From Oscillospiraceae bacterium (GTDB lineage Bacteria; Bacillota; Clostridia; Monoglobales; Monoglobaceae), in assembly GCA_015068605.1 (NCBI GenBank), contig SVKF01000001.1:1-64000 (forward strand): DNA of 64,000 nucleotides, given 5' to 3'. Shown piece by piece: positions 20,186 to 29,596 of the stretch (position 1 is its first letter; each line of letters opens with the position of its first letter). Below the pieces are notes generated by a model that made no database searches, was not told where the DNA came from, and saw only the letters and a program-made list of their open reading frames with translations. The position numbers were made by a program, and so were the translations under genes.

Positions 20186-20881
20186 CTATTTTTTTAAAAA
20201 TAATGGGTCAAAATTCATATAATCACAGGAAATAAGGTTAATTTCTATATTTTCTTTGATTCCCTCATAAGCAGTTGCGTGGGAAGGACCGTGTAAATGC
20301 CCGTAAACACACCTGCTTACTCCATACTCTTTCATTATATCGATAAACTCATAATTTTCTTCGCTTAAAGGCGGATAATGCATCGCAACGATTATCTCGT
20401 CAGGAGATTTTTCCTTTGCATTTTCCAATGACAGAACAAGCCTTATTTTCTCTCTTTCAAATATTTTTTTATCTTCCCCTGTTGCGTTTGGAGTCGGAAA
20501 ATTCCAGCCTCTTGTTCCGCAGACAGCTGTTTTGTTATACATATATGCATTATTATTAAGAATTTTTATGGAATTAAAATTATTTTCTGCAAAAAATTTT
20601 TCCATTTTACTGACCGTCGTCCACCAGTAATCATGATTTCCTTTCATAATCACCTTTGTTCCGCTCAGGCTGTTTAAAAACTTAAAATCCTCATAAGCTT
20701 CTTCTATATATAGTGCCCATGATATATCTCCCGGTATTATAACAACATCGTCGGAACAAACTTTAGATTGCCAGTTATATTTTAACTTCTCTGTATAATT
20801 TTCCCATTTTGCACCAAATATATTCATCGGTTTATCCGTTCCGAACGATAAATGCAAATCAGATATAGCATATAAAGCCAT
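20186..20881 (-). CDS. metallophosphoesterase
   Basis: A 231-residue calcineurin-like phosphoesterase. Metal-binding segments are complete: AISDLHLSFG at the N-terminus, IIPGDISWA, MKGNHDYWW, VAMHYPP and CVYGHLHGPSH. Homologues in Firmicutes are soluble and of unknown substrate; phosphodiester or nucleotide hydrolysis is the general activity. It is divergent from the DUF1540 gene with about 80 bases between starts, so the promoters must overlap. Confidence 0.88.
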   Translation of the reverse strand: MALYAISDLHLSFGTDKPMNIFGAKWENYTEKLKYNWQSKVCSDDVVIIPGDISWALYIEEAYEDFKFLNSLSGTKVIMKGNHDYWWTTVSKMEKFFAENNFNSIKILNNNAYMYNKTAVCGTRGWNFPTPNATGEDKKIFEREKIRLVLSLENAKEKSPDEIIVAMHYPPLSEENYEFIDIMKEYGVSRCVYGHLHGPSHATAYEGIKENIEINLISCDYMNFDPLFLKK

Positions 20882-20962
20882 AACAAATCATTCCTTCATA
20901 GTATAGTTTTCAAAAAATGAGTCAAAATAAATTTGACTAAGAAGAAAGGAGCTGAAAAAGTG

Positions 20963-21124
20963 ATGGAAAACAATAAAACATTACAGGGAATCCTGTGCAC
21001 TGTTACAGAATGTCATTATCACACAAAAGATGACAAATGCAGTGCAAACAGCATTAAAGTTAACGGAGATTGTGCTAAAACATCCTGCGAAACAGAATGT
21101 CAAACATTTAAACCTCATTGTTAA
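20963..21124 (+). CDS. small Cys-rich DUF1540 protein
   Basis: A 53-residue protein with spaced cysteines (LCTVTECHYHTKDDKCSAN, then CAKTSCETECQTFKPHC), the pattern of DUF1540, a family frequent in Clostridia and probably metal-binding. The ATG at 20963 is chosen because AAAGGAG ends 11 bases earlier; an in-frame TTG at 20933 lies upstream of that site and is rejected. Function is unknown. Confidence 0.85.
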   Translation: MENNKTLQGILCTVTECHYHTKDDKCSANSIKVNGDCAKTSCETECQTFKPHC

Positions 21125-21130
21125 CTCCAT

Positions 21131-21222
21131 AAAAGGGCTGTAGCAAAATAATTTTGTTTTGCTACAGCCTCTTTTGGGAATGGACGCAAAATAATTTTGT
21201 TTTATTACAGCCTCTAATTTAT
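21131..21222. terminator. bidirectional terminator with tandem family-2-like hairpins
   Basis: GGCTGTAGCAAAA (21136-21148) pairs perfectly with TTTTGCTACAGCC (21157-21169) and is flanked by AAAAG / CTTTT. A second, degenerate half-copy follows at 21180-21216 (GGACGCAAAATAATTTTG then TTTTATTACAGCCTCT). The same stem recurs at 48419-48456. It separates the convergent DUF1540 and thrC genes. Confidence 0.8.
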
Positions 21223-22712
21223 TTAAGAAATTTATTTACCGCATCCAGCATTTTTGTTTTATCACAAACATTTTCAAAACGCTTTTCTTTATTCTTTAAA
21301 GATTTAAGGCTTTTTGGAATTTTTGTTCCGGAAACTTCACTTAAAAGCTCTAATAATTCAAAATCATCTTTTCCTGCCATTTCCTCATCTCTGCCAAGGG
21401 CTGAAATAACACTTGCATTGAACTTATATGGGCTCGCAGTAGATGCAATAACCGTTTTGGTATTATCCCCTGTCTGCTCTTTATACTGCTTATACACATC
21501 AACAGCCACAGCTGTGTGGGTATCAACTGTATAACCGTGTTGATTATTGGTATTATAAATCTGAACCTTTGTGAAATAATCATCACAGCATCCTGCCCAG
21601 AATAATTCCTTAATCTGCCCAAATATATCATCCGAAACAGTATATTTTCCATTTTCACGAAGCTCATTCATAAGAGCATTTACAACTTCATCATCACAGC
21701 CTGACAAATCATAAAGCAATCTTTCAAGGTTGCTGGAAATCAAAATGTCCATTGACGGTGAAATAGTTGTATGGAATTCTCTGTTTCTGTCATAAACACC
21801 TGTTTGCATAAATTCCGTCAAAATATTGTTGCAGTTTGACGCACAAATAAGTTTATTAACCGGAAGCCCCATTTTCTTTGCATAATAAGCCGCAAGGATA
21901 TTACCAAAGTTTCCTGTCGGTACACAGATATTAATTTTATCCCCTATCTGTATCTCTCCCGTATTTACCATATCGCAGTAAGCCGACACATAATAAACAA
22001 TCTGTGGTGCAAGACGACCCCAGTTAATTGAATTTGCAGAAGATAATACATAATTTTTCTTAAGGAGAGCCGCCTTTGCTTTTTCATCCGTGAAAATCGC
22101 CTTCACGCCATTTTGCGCATCATCAAAATTCCCCTGAATACCCGAAACACAAACATTTCTGCCTTCCTGCGTAATCATCTGCAATTTTTGTATATCACTC
22201 ACACCATCGCTGGGGTAAAATACCATAATCTTTGTTCCGTCAACATCCTTAAAACCTTCAAGAGCGGCTTTTCCGGTATCCCCGGATGTTGCAACAAGGA
22301 TGACAACTGTTTTTTCTTCCCCTGTTTTCTTCATTGCCGTCGTCAGCAAATGAGGAAGAATTTGAAGCGCCATATCCTTAAAGGCACAGGTTGGTCCATG
22401 CCAAAGCTCAAGAACAAACTCCGTGTCCGAAAGTTTAACAAGAGGAGCAACCTTCACGCCAAACTTACTTCTCGAATAAGCTTTTGTCGCACACGCCTTC
22501 ACTTCTTTCACAAGATAATCCGTTAAAAATTTCTTAAGAATAAAGGTTGCTCTTTCAACATACGAAGCTTTAGCAAGTTTTTTTATATCATCCATAGAAA
22601 GCTCCGGAAATGACTCCGGAACAAATAATCCACCTTCAACAGATAATCCCTGTTTGATAGCAACCGCCGATTCAACCTTCAAATTACTATTTCTCGTACT
22701 ATTATATTTCAT
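21219..22712 (-). CDS. thrC: threonine synthase
   Basis: PLP-dependent conversion of O-phosphohomoserine to threonine. The 497-residue length fits the long (class I, yeast/E. coli-like) type. The N-terminus MKYNSTRNSNLKVESAVAIKQGLSVEGGLFVPE is typical; the PLP lysine lies in GPTCAFKDMALQ, and the phosphate-binding loops are ATSGDTGKAALEGF and CVPTGNFGNILAAYYAKKMG. No other threonine genes are adjacent. It follows the small P-loop gene after a 65-base gap containing a hairpin. Confidence 0.95.
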   Translation of the reverse strand: MKYNSTRNSNLKVESAVAIKQGLSVEGGLFVPESFPELSMDDIKKLAKASYVERATFILKKFLTDYLVKEVKACATKAYSRSKFGVKVAPLVKLSDTEFVLELWHGPTCAFKDMALQILPHLLTTAMKKTGEEKTVVILVATSGDTGKAALEGFKDVDGTKIMVFYPSDGVSDIQKLQMITQEGRNVCVSGIQGNFDDAQNGVKAIFTDEKAKAALLKKNYVLSSANSINWGRLAPQIVYYVSAYCDMVNTGEIQIGDKINICVPTGNFGNILAAYYAKKMGLPVNKLICASNCNNILTEFMQTGVYDRNREFHTTISPSMDILISSNLERLLYDLSGCDDEVVNALMNELRENGKYTVSDDIFGQIKELFWAGCCDDYFTKVQIYNTNNQHGYTVDTHTAVAVDVYKQYKEQTGDNTKTVIASTASPYKFNASVISALGRDEEMAGKDDFELLELLSEVSGTKIPKSLKSLKNKEKRFENVCDKTKMLDAVNKFLK

Positions 22713-22731
22713 TAAATCACCTCAAAACAAT

Positions 22732-22760
22732 CTTAAAGGGAGCAAGCCGCCCCCTTTAAG
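22732..22760 (-). terminator. hairpin after the P-loop gene
   Basis: CTTAAAGGG (22732-22740) pairs with CCCTTTAAG (22752-22760). On the minus strand it is followed by ATTGTTTTG, a modest T tract, in the gap before thrC. Confidence 0.6.
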
Positions 22761-22776
22761 CATTATTATAAAATTT

Positions 22777-23190
22777 TTAAGCCATATACTTTTTAACAAG
22801 TTCAGTTGCAGCAGCTTCTTCTGCACTAATCATAAGAGTAAAGGAAACATTAAATTTATTTTCAAGCTTTTCAATCGCTTCAACAAACGAATCTACATTT
22901 TCCATCGTTTCATTCGGAACACTCTTGAACAAGCTGTCAACAAAGATGTGAGTCACATCAAAATCCTGAGCAATAATTCCGCTGAGCATTCCAACAAACA
23001 TATCAAAATTAGCTATATCAAAGCTTTCTGTATCAACCAGTCGTGCATTTCTGTCAATGTCGTGTATAAGTCTCTGACCTTCAGTTATACAAACAACATT
23101 CCCTTTTTCAACGTTGATAGCGTCATTAACCGCATCAATCAACTTTTTGGTTTTGCCACAGCCTTTCAAGCCAATGTAAATTTTAATCAT
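22777..23190 (-). CDS. small P-loop protein of unknown function
   Basis: A 137-residue protein starting MIKIYIGLKGCGKTKKLIDAV, with a Walker A loop (GLKGCGKT) immediately at the N-terminus and a plausible Walker B (VTHIFVDSLF) near residues 80-90. No other nucleotide-processing motif is clear. A second in-frame ATG six codons upstream is rejected because an AAAGGTGG site lies between the two. Near relatives are known to me only as hypothetical ATP-binding proteins of Clostridia. It follows pgi by 84 bases. No function is claimed. Confidence 0.75.
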   Translation of the reverse strand: MIKIYIGLKGCGKTKKLIDAVNDAINVEKGNVVCITEGQRLIHDIDRNARLVDTESFDIANFDMFVGMLSGIIAQDFDVTHIFVDSLFKSVPNETMENVDSFVEAIEKLENKFNVSFTLMISAEEAAATELVKKYMA

Positions 23191-23274
23191 AAGAAAACCA
23201 CCTTTCAAAGAATGTTTTATTCCTTTTTATATATAATAACATAAAATTTCCAAGAACACAACACTTTTTTTAAA

Positions 23275-24612
23275 TTATTTTAATCTTTCTTCCAAAATAG
23301 CCTTCTGGTCCTCATATCCGGGCTTACCCAAGAGGGCAAACATATTCTTTTTATAGCTCTCAACACCCGGCTGGTTAAACGGATTTACACCGAGGACATA
23401 ACCGCTTACACCGCAAGCCTTCTCAAAGAAATAAACAAGCTGACCCAATGTATATTCATCAAGAGCCTTAAGCTTAATAACCAAATTCGGAACCTGCCCG
23501 TCCGTGTGCGCAAGAAGAGTTCCTTCAAATGCCTTTTTATTTACGAAATCAACAGTTTTTCCGCAAAGGAAGTTGAGACCGTCAATATTATCAGCATCTG
23601 CTTCAATCGTTATATCCGTCTTGGAATTTTCAACATAAAGAACGGTTTCAAAAAGGAGTCTTACGCCGTCCTGAATATACTGCCCCATAGAATGAAGGTC
23701 TGTTGAGAAGCAAACCCCTGTCGGAAAAATACCTTTTCCGTCTTTTCCTTCGCTCTCGCCATAAAGCTGTTTCCACCATTCTGTGAAATACTGAAGCTCA
23801 GGGTCATAGTTAACAAGCATTTCTACAGACTTGCCCTGACGGTGAAGAATATTTCTTACAGCAACATACTGATAACATTCATTTGTCTTAATATCATCTT
23901 CGCTGTATAAAATCCGTGCATCATTAGCACCTTCCATAATTTTATCAATATCAGCGCCACTTACAGCAATAGGCAAAAGTCCGACAGCCGTAAGAACCGA
24001 AAATCTTCCGCCAACATCATCCGGAACAACAAAGGTTTCATAGCCTTCAGCATCCGCTAAGCTCTTAAGCGCACCCTTTTCCTTATCCGTTGTTGCGTAT
24101 ATTCTCTTTCTTGCTTCTTCTTTTCCGTATTTCTCTTCAAGATACTGTCTGAAAATTCTAAATGCAATAGCCGGCTCTGTTGTTGTTCCGGACTTTGAAA
24201 TAATATTGATCGAAACATCCTTTCCTTCTATTGTTTTTAGAAGCCCGTTAATATAGTTCGGACTGATGCTGTTTCCAGCAAAAATAATTTTTGTTTTCGC
24301 CATATCGTTATAGAACGGTCCATTGAGGAAATCAATGGCAGCCTTTGCGCCAAGATAAGAACCGCCAATACCGATAACAATAAGAACATCAGAGTCATTT
24401 CTGATTTTTTCGGCAGCCTTCTTAATTCTCGCAAACTCGTCCTTATCATAATTTTCAGGCAAATCAACCCAACCTAAAAAGTCATTTCCTTCACCTGTTT
24501 TGTTGCAAATCTGATTATGAGCATCAGAGATTTCAGATGCAATTTTATCAATTTCAGAGCAATCAAAAAACTCCAACGCCTTTTTATAATCAAATGTTAA
24601 ATTCTTGTTCAT
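23275..24612 (-). CDS. pgi: glucose-6-phosphate isomerase
   Basis: Interconverts glucose-6-phosphate and fructose-6-phosphate. At 445 residues it is the short Firmicute/Thermotoga type rather than the ~550-residue proteobacterial form. It shows [44 protein letters not shown] and the C-terminal [15 protein letters not shown]. It has a promoter in the long upstream gap. With glk and eno it contributes to glycolysis but is not linked to them. Confidence 0.96.
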   Translation of the reverse strand: MNKNLTFDYKKALEFFDCSEIDKIASEISDAHNQICNKTGEGNDFLGWVDLPENYDKDEFARIKKAAEKIRNDSDVLIVIGIGGSYLGAKAAIDFLNGPFYNDMAKTKIIFAGNSISPNYINGLLKTIEGKDVSINIISKSGTTTEPAIAFRIFRQYLEEKYGKEEARKRIYATTDKEKGALKSLADAEGYETFVVPDDVGGRFSVLTAVGLLPIAVSGADIDKIMEGANDARILYSEDDIKTNECYQYVAVRNILHRQGKSVEMLVNYDPELQYFTEWWKQLYGESEGKDGKGIFPTGVCFSTDLHSMGQYIQDGVRLLFETVLYVENSKTDITIEADADNIDGLNFLCGKTVDFVNKKAFEGTLLAHTDGQVPNLVIKLKALDEYTLGQLVYFFEKACGVSGYVLGVNPFNQPGVESYKKNMFALLGKPGYEDQKAILEERLK

Positions 24613-24644
24613 TCCATCACCTCTAAAAAATCTTTCAATTTAAT

Positions 24645-24673
24645 ATTTTATCATATTTCCTCTCAATATTCAA
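24645..24673 (-). promoter_or_regulatory. promoter for pgi
   Basis: On the minus strand TTGAAT (24668-24673), 17-base spacer, TAAAAT (24645-24650), about 33 bases before the pgi start. Confidence 0.65.
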
Positions 24674-24813
24674 GTTTTTTGCAAAAATAATTATATGAAT
24701 TTTATTATAAAATTATTGTAAACCAAAATTCAACCTACTAATTTTTCCCAAAAAACACGCAGTTAACCCATTTTTGATTTTTATGTTTTTTCTCATTTAT
24801 AACAGCTTAACCC

Positions 24814-24843
24814 TGTGGATAATGTGGAAAACTCTGTGAATAA
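24814..24843 (-). promoter_or_regulatory. cluster of DnaA-box-like sites
   Basis: Read on the minus strand: TTATTCACA (24835-24843), TTTTCCACA (24823-24831), TTATCCACA (24814-24822). The last is a perfect DnaA box and the other two differ by one base. All lie in one orientation within 30 bases, in the otherwise featureless 341-base gap between sigH and pgi. Candidate DnaA-binding regulatory or titration site. Confidence 0.55.
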
Positions 24844-24953
24844 CTATAAAATCAAGGTTTGTCCCACTTCCCAATTTATTCCAATTTTTGACTTTTATTT
24901 CCAAAAAGCAGTCTTTAGTTTACATAAAATTATTTTTTATTCCTTGACATAGA

Positions 24954-25577
24954 CTAAATAAACTTTTCTATCTTCTTTTTCACTCGCTGTAATGCATTGT
25001 CTATTGATTTTGGGCTTCTGTTCATTATCTTTGCAATTTCCTGATAAGAAATGCCGTTTAAATACAAAGCCAAAACCTCTTTTTCGAGTTTGCTCAGATT
25101 TTGGTCGATTTTCACGCCTATATTTTCAACATTTTCTTTCCCGATAAACAGTTCTTCGGGATTAAGACATTCACTGCTGATAAGAGTATCCCCGAAAGTC
25201 TCCTCGGAATTATCATCATCAAATGTAGGTTTACTCAAAGAAATGTAGCTGTTTAAAGGAATATGCTTTCGCCTTGTTGCATTTTTTATCGCCGTCAACA
25301 CCTGCCGCTTAACACAAATTTCCGCAAAGCTCTTAAAAGATGACTGTTTGGTGTTGTCATAATCACGAATTGCTTTAAAAAAGCCAATCATCCCTTCCTG
25401 AACAACATCATCTCTGTCAGCACCAACCAAAAAATATACCCTGACAACCGATTTGACGAAATTTTTATATTTAGCCAACAAAAACTCCGTTGCATTTTTA
25501 TCACCCGTGGCCGATAATTCCACCAATTCCTCGTCAGACATATTTATGTAGTTATTTTTTTTATAAAAACTATCCAT
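24954..25577 (-). CDS. sigH: RNA polymerase sigma-H factor
   Basis: Transition-phase and early-sporulation sigma factor (Spo0H). The 207-residue protein has region 2 (EFLLAKYKNFVKSVVRVYFL, DRDDVVQEGMIGFFKAIRDYD) and the SigH-typical SSFKSFAEICVKRQVLTAIKNATRRKHIPLNSYISLSKP (shown here only as landmarks: SSFKSFAEI, RRKHIPLNSYISL). Region 4 has the helix-turn-helix KLEKEVLALYLNGISYQEIA. The start follows AGAGGG closely. It lies only 62 bases after ackA with no separate promoter visible. Confidence 0.9.
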   Translation of the reverse strand: MDSFYKKNNYINMSDEELVELSATGDKNATEFLLAKYKNFVKSVVRVYFLVGADRDDVVQEGMIGFFKAIRDYDNTKQSSFKSFAEICVKRQVLTAIKNATRRKHIPLNSYISLSKPTFDDDNSEETFGDTLISSECLNPEELFIGKENVENIGVKIDQNLSKLEKEVLALYLNGISYQEIAKIMNRSPKSIDNALQRVKKKIEKFI

Positions 25578-25593
25578 ACTACCCTCTATTAGT

Positions 25594-25628
25594 CAAACAG
25601 ACGAACACATCTTCTGTTCGTCTGTTTG
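25594..25628 (-). promoter_or_regulatory. 14-bp hairpin between ackA and sigH
   Basis: CAAACAGACGAACA (25594-25607) pairs perfectly with TGTTCGTCTGTTTG (25615-25628) over a 7-base loop. On the minus strand it is followed by ACTAATAGAGGG rather than a T run, so it is not a classical terminator; the sigH ribosome binding site begins right after it. It may be an attenuator, a processing site or a weak terminator. Confidence 0.7.
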
Positions 25629-25639
25629 AAAATGAATTT

Positions 25640-26839
25640 TTATTTGAGCAATTCCTGTGTTTCTTTCGCAATCATAAGCTCTTCGTTTGTAGGAATAACA
25701 AGAACTCTGACTTTGGATGCATCTGTCGCAATATCCATCTGCGCCCCTCTGATTGCCTTTTCGTTCTTTGCTTTATCCATTTCAATTCCGAGGAATTCGG
25801 TATTTTTAAGAATCATATCTCTTATCATAACAGTATTTTCACCAATTCCTGCTGTGAAAACAATCGCATCAACGCCGCCCATTGCGACAATGTACTGTCC
25901 AAGGAACTTACGAACACTGTAAACAAACATATCAAGAGCAAGCTGAGCCTTTTCGTTTCCGTCCTTTGCAGCAGCCTCAAGGTCACGGAAATCACTGCTT
26001 ACTCCGGAAATACCATCCACACCGGATTTCTTATTCAAAATGTTATCAACCTCTTTAAGGTCAACATCTTCCGCATCTGCAATAAACTTAACAATAGCCG
26101 GGTCAATATCACCGCAACGAGTTCCCATAACAACACCTGCAAGAGGGGTAAATCCCATTGAAGTGTCGATTGATTTTCCGCCGTCAACAGCTGTTATACT
26201 TGAGCCGTTTCCAAGATGAAAAGTAATAATCTTAAGTTCTTCCGCCGGTTTATTAAGCATTAATGCTGCCTGCTGGGAAACAAACTTATGAGATGTTCCG
26301 TGGAAACCATATCTTCTTATTTTATGCTTTTCATACATATCGTAAGGTATACCATACATATATGCTTCTTTCGGCATAGTCTGGTGGAAGGCTGTGTCAA
26401 AAACGCCAACCTGCGGAACACCCGGCATTGCTTTTTCGCAAGCTTCTATACCAATAATGTTTGCCGGATTGTGAAGAGGTGCAAGCGGAATACACTCTTC
26501 AAGAGCAGCTTTAACCTCTGAATCAATGATTGCAGACTTATTGAATTTTTCTCCGCCATGAACAACTCTGTGTCCAACAGCAGAGATTTCGTCCATACTC
26601 GAAATTACACCGTGATTTGCATCAGTAAGAGCATCAAGCACCATCTTAATGGCATCTGCATGGTCTTTCATATCCTTTTCGATAACTACTTTATCACAGC
26701 CGTTTGGTGTGTGATTAAGCTTAGATTCACCAATTCCTATTCTCTCGCAAAGACCCTTTGCCATAACCTCACTTTTATCCATATCAATAAGCTGATACTT
26801 AAGAGATGAGCTTCCTGCATTTATAACCAAAATTTTCAT
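25640..26839 (-). CDS. ackA: acetate kinase
   Basis: Converts acetyl phosphate and ADP to acetate and ATP: the energy-yielding step of acetate fermentation. The 399-residue protein begins [19 protein letters not shown], has [48 protein letters not shown] and [15 protein letters not shown]. It follows pta by 30 bases in the usual operon order. Confidence 0.97.
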   Translation of the reverse strand: MKILVINAGSSSLKYQLIDMDKSEVMAKGLCERIGIGESKLNHTPNGCDKVVIEKDMKDHADAIKMVLDALTDANHGVISSMDEISAVGHRVVHGGEKFNKSAIIDSEVKAALEECIPLAPLHNPANIIGIEACEKAMPGVPQVGVFDTAFHQTMPKEAYMYGIPYDMYEKHKIRRYGFHGTSHKFVSQQAALMLNKPAEELKIITFHLGNGSSITAVDGGKSIDTSMGFTPLAGVVMGTRCGDIDPAIVKFIADAEDVDLKEVDNILNKKSGVDGISGVSSDFRDLEAAAKDGNEKAQLALDMFVYSVRKFLGQYIVAMGGVDAIVFTAGIGENTVMIRDMILKNTEFLGIEMDKAKNEKAIRGAQMDIATDASKVRVLVIPTNEELMIAKETQELLK

Positions 26840-26869
26840 AATAAACTCTCCTTACATATAATCATATAA

Positions 26870-27874
26870 TTACTTATTCATTGCCTGAGCCTGAACAGCT
26901 GTTATCGCAACAACCCCAACAATATCATCTGCACTGCAACCTCTTGAAAGGTCATTGATAGGCATTGCAATACCCTGTGTTATAGGTCCGTATGCTTCAG
27001 CCTTTGCAAGTCTCTGAACAAGCTTATAGCCTATATTTCCTGCATCAAGGTCAGGGAATACAAGAACATTGGCGCGTCCTGCAACAGAGCTGCCCGGAGC
27101 TTTTGATTCCCCAACACTCGGAACTATTGCAGCATCAAGCTGTAATTCACCGTCAACATTGAGTCCCGGATTCATTTCTTTGCAAATTCTTGTTGCTTCA
27201 ACAACCTTATCAACATCAGCGTGCTTTGCGCTTCCCTTTGTTGAATGAGAAAGCATTGCAACATAGGCTGTATCCTGAGCTAAAAGTTCAAAAGACTCAG
27301 CTGAACAAGCCGCAATCGCCGCAAGCTTTTCAGGGTCAGGATTTTGTTCAAGACCGCTGTCTGCAAAAATAAATGTACCGTTTGAGCCAAACTCACAATC
27401 AGGAACAACCATAACAAAGAAAGCTGAAACAAGCTTAATTCCCGGTTTTGTCTTGATAATCTGAAGACTTGGTCTTAATGTGTTTGCAGTTGAATGACAA
27501 GCCCCGGACACAACACCGTCAGCATCTCCGGCTTTAACCATAAGACACGCATAGTACATATAATCCCCAAGGGCTGTTGCCTTTGCTTCTTCGTATGTAA
27601 GCCCCTTTGATTTTCTGAGTTCAACGAAAAGATTAAGATATTCTTCTGTTTTTTCGTATGTATATGGATTTATGATAGTCGCTTTTGAAATATCGAGACC
27701 TTTACTGTTCGCTTCAACCTCCTCGGGAGTTCCAAGGATAATAATATTTGCTATATCCTCCTTAAGAACAGTTTCGGCAGCTTCAAAAGTTCTTCTGTCC
27801 ATTGATTCCGGCAAAATGATTGTTTTCTTATCAGCTTTTGCACGGGTTTTAATTGTGTCTAAAAAGTTACTCAT
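26870..27874 (-). CDS. pta: phosphate acetyltransferase
   Basis: Transfers acetyl from acetyl-CoA to phosphate. The 334-residue single-domain (short) type, with ILPESMDRRTFEAAETVL near the N-terminus, DGVVSGACHSTANTLRPSLQIIKT, and VFPDLDAGNIGYKLVQRLAKAEAYGPITQG towards the end. A GGAGG site precedes MSNFLDTIKTRA. It is first in the pta-ackA pair and has a strong promoter. Confidence 0.96.
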   Translation of the reverse strand: MSNFLDTIKTRAKADKKTIILPESMDRRTFEAAETVLKEDIANIIILGTPEEVEANSKGLDISKATIINPYTYEKTEEYLNLFVELRKSKGLTYEEAKATALGDYMYYACLMVKAGDADGVVSGACHSTANTLRPSLQIIKTKPGIKLVSAFFVMVVPDCEFGSNGTFIFADSGLEQNPDPEKLAAIAACSAESFELLAQDTAYVAMLSHSTKGSAKHADVDKVVEATRICKEMNPGLNVDGELQLDAAIVPSVGESKAPGSSVAGRANVLVFPDLDAGNIGYKLVQRLAKAEAYGPITQGIAMPINDLSRGCSADDIVGVVAITAVQAQAMNK

Positions 27875-27922
27875 TATATGATACCTCCATAAATTAAATA
27901 AACAAAATAATATAACTTAATA

Positions 27923-27951
27923 ATTATACTACGTTTTTCTAAATTTTGCAA
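27923..27951 (-). promoter_or_regulatory. promoter for pta-ackA
   Basis: On the minus strand TTGCAA (27946-27951), 17-base spacer, TATAAT (27923-27928), about 49 bases before the pta start. Confidence 0.75.
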
Positions 27952-27968
27952 GTCTTTACAGTTATTTT

Positions 27969-28535
27969 TTAAAATTTAAATATAATTCCCACTACTGCGG
28001 AAAGAGCAATAAAAACAATCGGATGGATTTTTTTAAACTTTCTCATCAAAACAAATAAAACTGCAAACAGAATTAAAGCCGGCAGATTGACAAGCTCCGT
28101 TATTTTAAAATTCACATTATTTCCAATATTCAAAATCTCCGTTTTGAACACGTCTGTAAACGCAACAGCTATCATAGCCGTTACCGCAGGTCTTATCCCG
28201 TCAAAGGCATAATTTATAAATCTGTTATTCTGAAATTTGTCAAGAATTTTTGCAATAATAAGAATTACAATCAAAGACGGCAAAACAAGTGCGATTGTTG
28301 ACACAATTCCGCCCCAGATACTGCCAAGAGCCGTAACTCCTGCGTATGTTGCACAATTAATACCGATAGGTCCCGGCGTCGATTCCGAAACCGCAATCAT
28401 TTTTGATAAATCCTCTCCGGTGAACCATTTATATTTATCGGCAATATCGTATAAAAACGGAAGTGTTGCAAGTCCGCCGCCAACGGCAAAAAGACCGGTC
28501 TTAAAAAACTCAACAAAAACCAAAATCCAATTCAT
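27969..28535 (-). CDS. chromate transporter family protein, second half
   Basis: A 188-residue short-chain CHR transporter subunit with about five to six membrane segments. The family signature is seen near the N-terminus: FFKTGLFAVGGGLATLPFL and VSESTPGPIGINCATYAG. Its start overlaps the end of the neighbouring paralogue by 4 bases. Short-chain CHR proteins usually work as heterodimers from adjacent genes, as in Bacillus YwrA/YwrB. Chromate efflux is the founding activity of the family; the natural substrate here is unknown. Confidence 0.88.
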   Translation of the reverse strand: MNWILVFVEFFKTGLFAVGGGLATLPFLYDIADKYKWFTGEDLSKMIAVSESTPGPIGINCATYAGVTALGSIWGGIVSTIALVLPSLIVILIIAKILDKFQNNRFINYAFDGIRPAVTAMIAVAFTDVFKTEILNIGNNVNFKITELVNLPALILFAVLFVLMRKFKKIHPIVFIALSAVVGIIFKF

Positions 28536-29077
28536 CTGCGCACCTTCTCTCTGCAGATACCCATTATAATCCCCGTTGCAACCGCACCTATCACTATATA
28601 AACCGAAGATAAATCAAAAAATAAGGATAGCGCAACAGTTACGGCAAATATGATAACTCCCGTTACATTTTTTATACCCGATTTCCAGAACTTTATCACG
28701 GCATTCAAAATCAACACGGCAACAGCAATCTTGATACCGTTAAATGCATTTTCAACCGCTTCCACATCCGCAAACTGCCGCAGGAACATGGCTATAATCG
28801 TAATTATAATCACAGACGGAGTGATTACCCCGAGGGTTGCAAAAATCCCACCCATAGTTTTCTTTATCTTATGACCGACAAATGTGGCAGTGTTCACGGC
28901 AATAACTCCGGGAGAGCATTGTCCCACCGCAAAATAGTTCATAACATCTTCTTCTGTTGCCCACTTTTCTTTTTCAACAACCTCCTTCTGAATCAAAGGA
29001 AGCATCGCATATCCTCCTCCGAAAGTGAATAATCCAATCTTAAAGAAAGCCCAGAATAATTTTAAAAGTTCTTTCAT
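28532..29077 (-). CDS. chromate transporter family protein, first half
   Basis: A 181-residue partner of the preceding entry. FFKIGLFTFGGGYAMLPLIQ and AVGQCSPGVIAVNTATFVG mark the CHR domain; about five hydrophobic segments follow. It is translated first and its stop overlaps the start of the second half (ATGA). The two halves together correspond to one long-chain ChrA, in which the domains are fused with opposite topology. Confidence 0.88.
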   Translation of the reverse strand: MKELLKLFWAFFKIGLFTFGGGYAMLPLIQKEVVEKEKWATEEDVMNYFAVGQCSPGVIAVNTATFVGHKIKKTMGGIFATLGVITPSVIIITIIAMFLRQFADVEAVENAFNGIKIAVAVLILNAVIKFWKSGIKNVTGVIIFAVTVALSLFFDLSSVYIVIGAVATGIIMGICREKVRR

Positions 29078-29202
29078 TTTTCCACCTTCCGAAATATTGT
29101 TTTATACATCTAACATATAATATATCTTTTTGCATATTTTGTCAATTAAAATCAGCTTAAATTCAATAAAATAAATTTTTTTAAATTTTTTTTAAAAAAC
29201 TC

Positions 29203-29231
29203 TTGCATTTTTCTAAAGTTTATGTTAGAAT
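29203..29231 (+). promoter_or_regulatory. promoter for rpsT
   Basis: TTGCAT (29203-29208), 17-base spacer, TAGAAT (29226-29231), about 50 bases before the rpsT start. Confidence 0.7.
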
Positions 29232-29282
29232 AGGAAATACTGATGTGGAAAAATATCAAATTTATATAACGGAGGTGATATT

Positions 29283-29543
29283 ATGCCTAATATCAAATCA
29301 GCAAAAAAGAGAGTTAAAGTTATTAAAACTAAGACACTTCAGAATCAGATGATTAAATCTCAGCTTAAGACTGCTATAAAGAAGTTTGAGGCTGCTCTTA
29401 ACGAGGGCAAAGAATCTGCCTCTGTTGCATATTCTTTTGTTGTTAAGAAAACAGACCAGGCTGTTGCAAAGGGTATTCTTCATAAGAATACAGCTGCTCG
29501 CAGAAAGAGTCAGTATGCTGCAATGCTTAACAAAATTGCTTAG
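29283..29543 (+). CDS. rpsT: 30S ribosomal protein S20
   Basis: An 86-residue basic protein of the small ribosomal subunit that binds 16S rRNA. It begins MPNIKSAKKRVKVIKT and has the typical ending GILHKNTAARRKSQYAAMLNKIA. A strong ACGGAGGTG site precedes the ATG. Codon use (GCT, GTT, AAG) differs visibly from neighbours, as expected of a highly expressed gene. It has its own promoter and terminator. Confidence 0.97.
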   Translation: MPNIKSAKKRVKVIKTKTLQNQMIKSQLKTAIKKFEAALNEGKESASVAYSFVVKKTDQAVAKGILHKNTAARRKSQYAAMLNKIA

Positions 29544-29551
29544 TTGATATG

Positions 29552-29580
29552 AAACTTGATGAGATTTCATCAAGTTTTTT
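29552..29580 (+). terminator. rpsT intrinsic terminator
   Basis: AAACTTGATGA (29552-29562), loop GATT, TCATCAAGTTT (29567-29577), then a run of T. It lies 9 bases after the rpsT stop. Confidence 0.9.
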
Positions 29581-29596
29581 TATTGCCCATAGAGAA

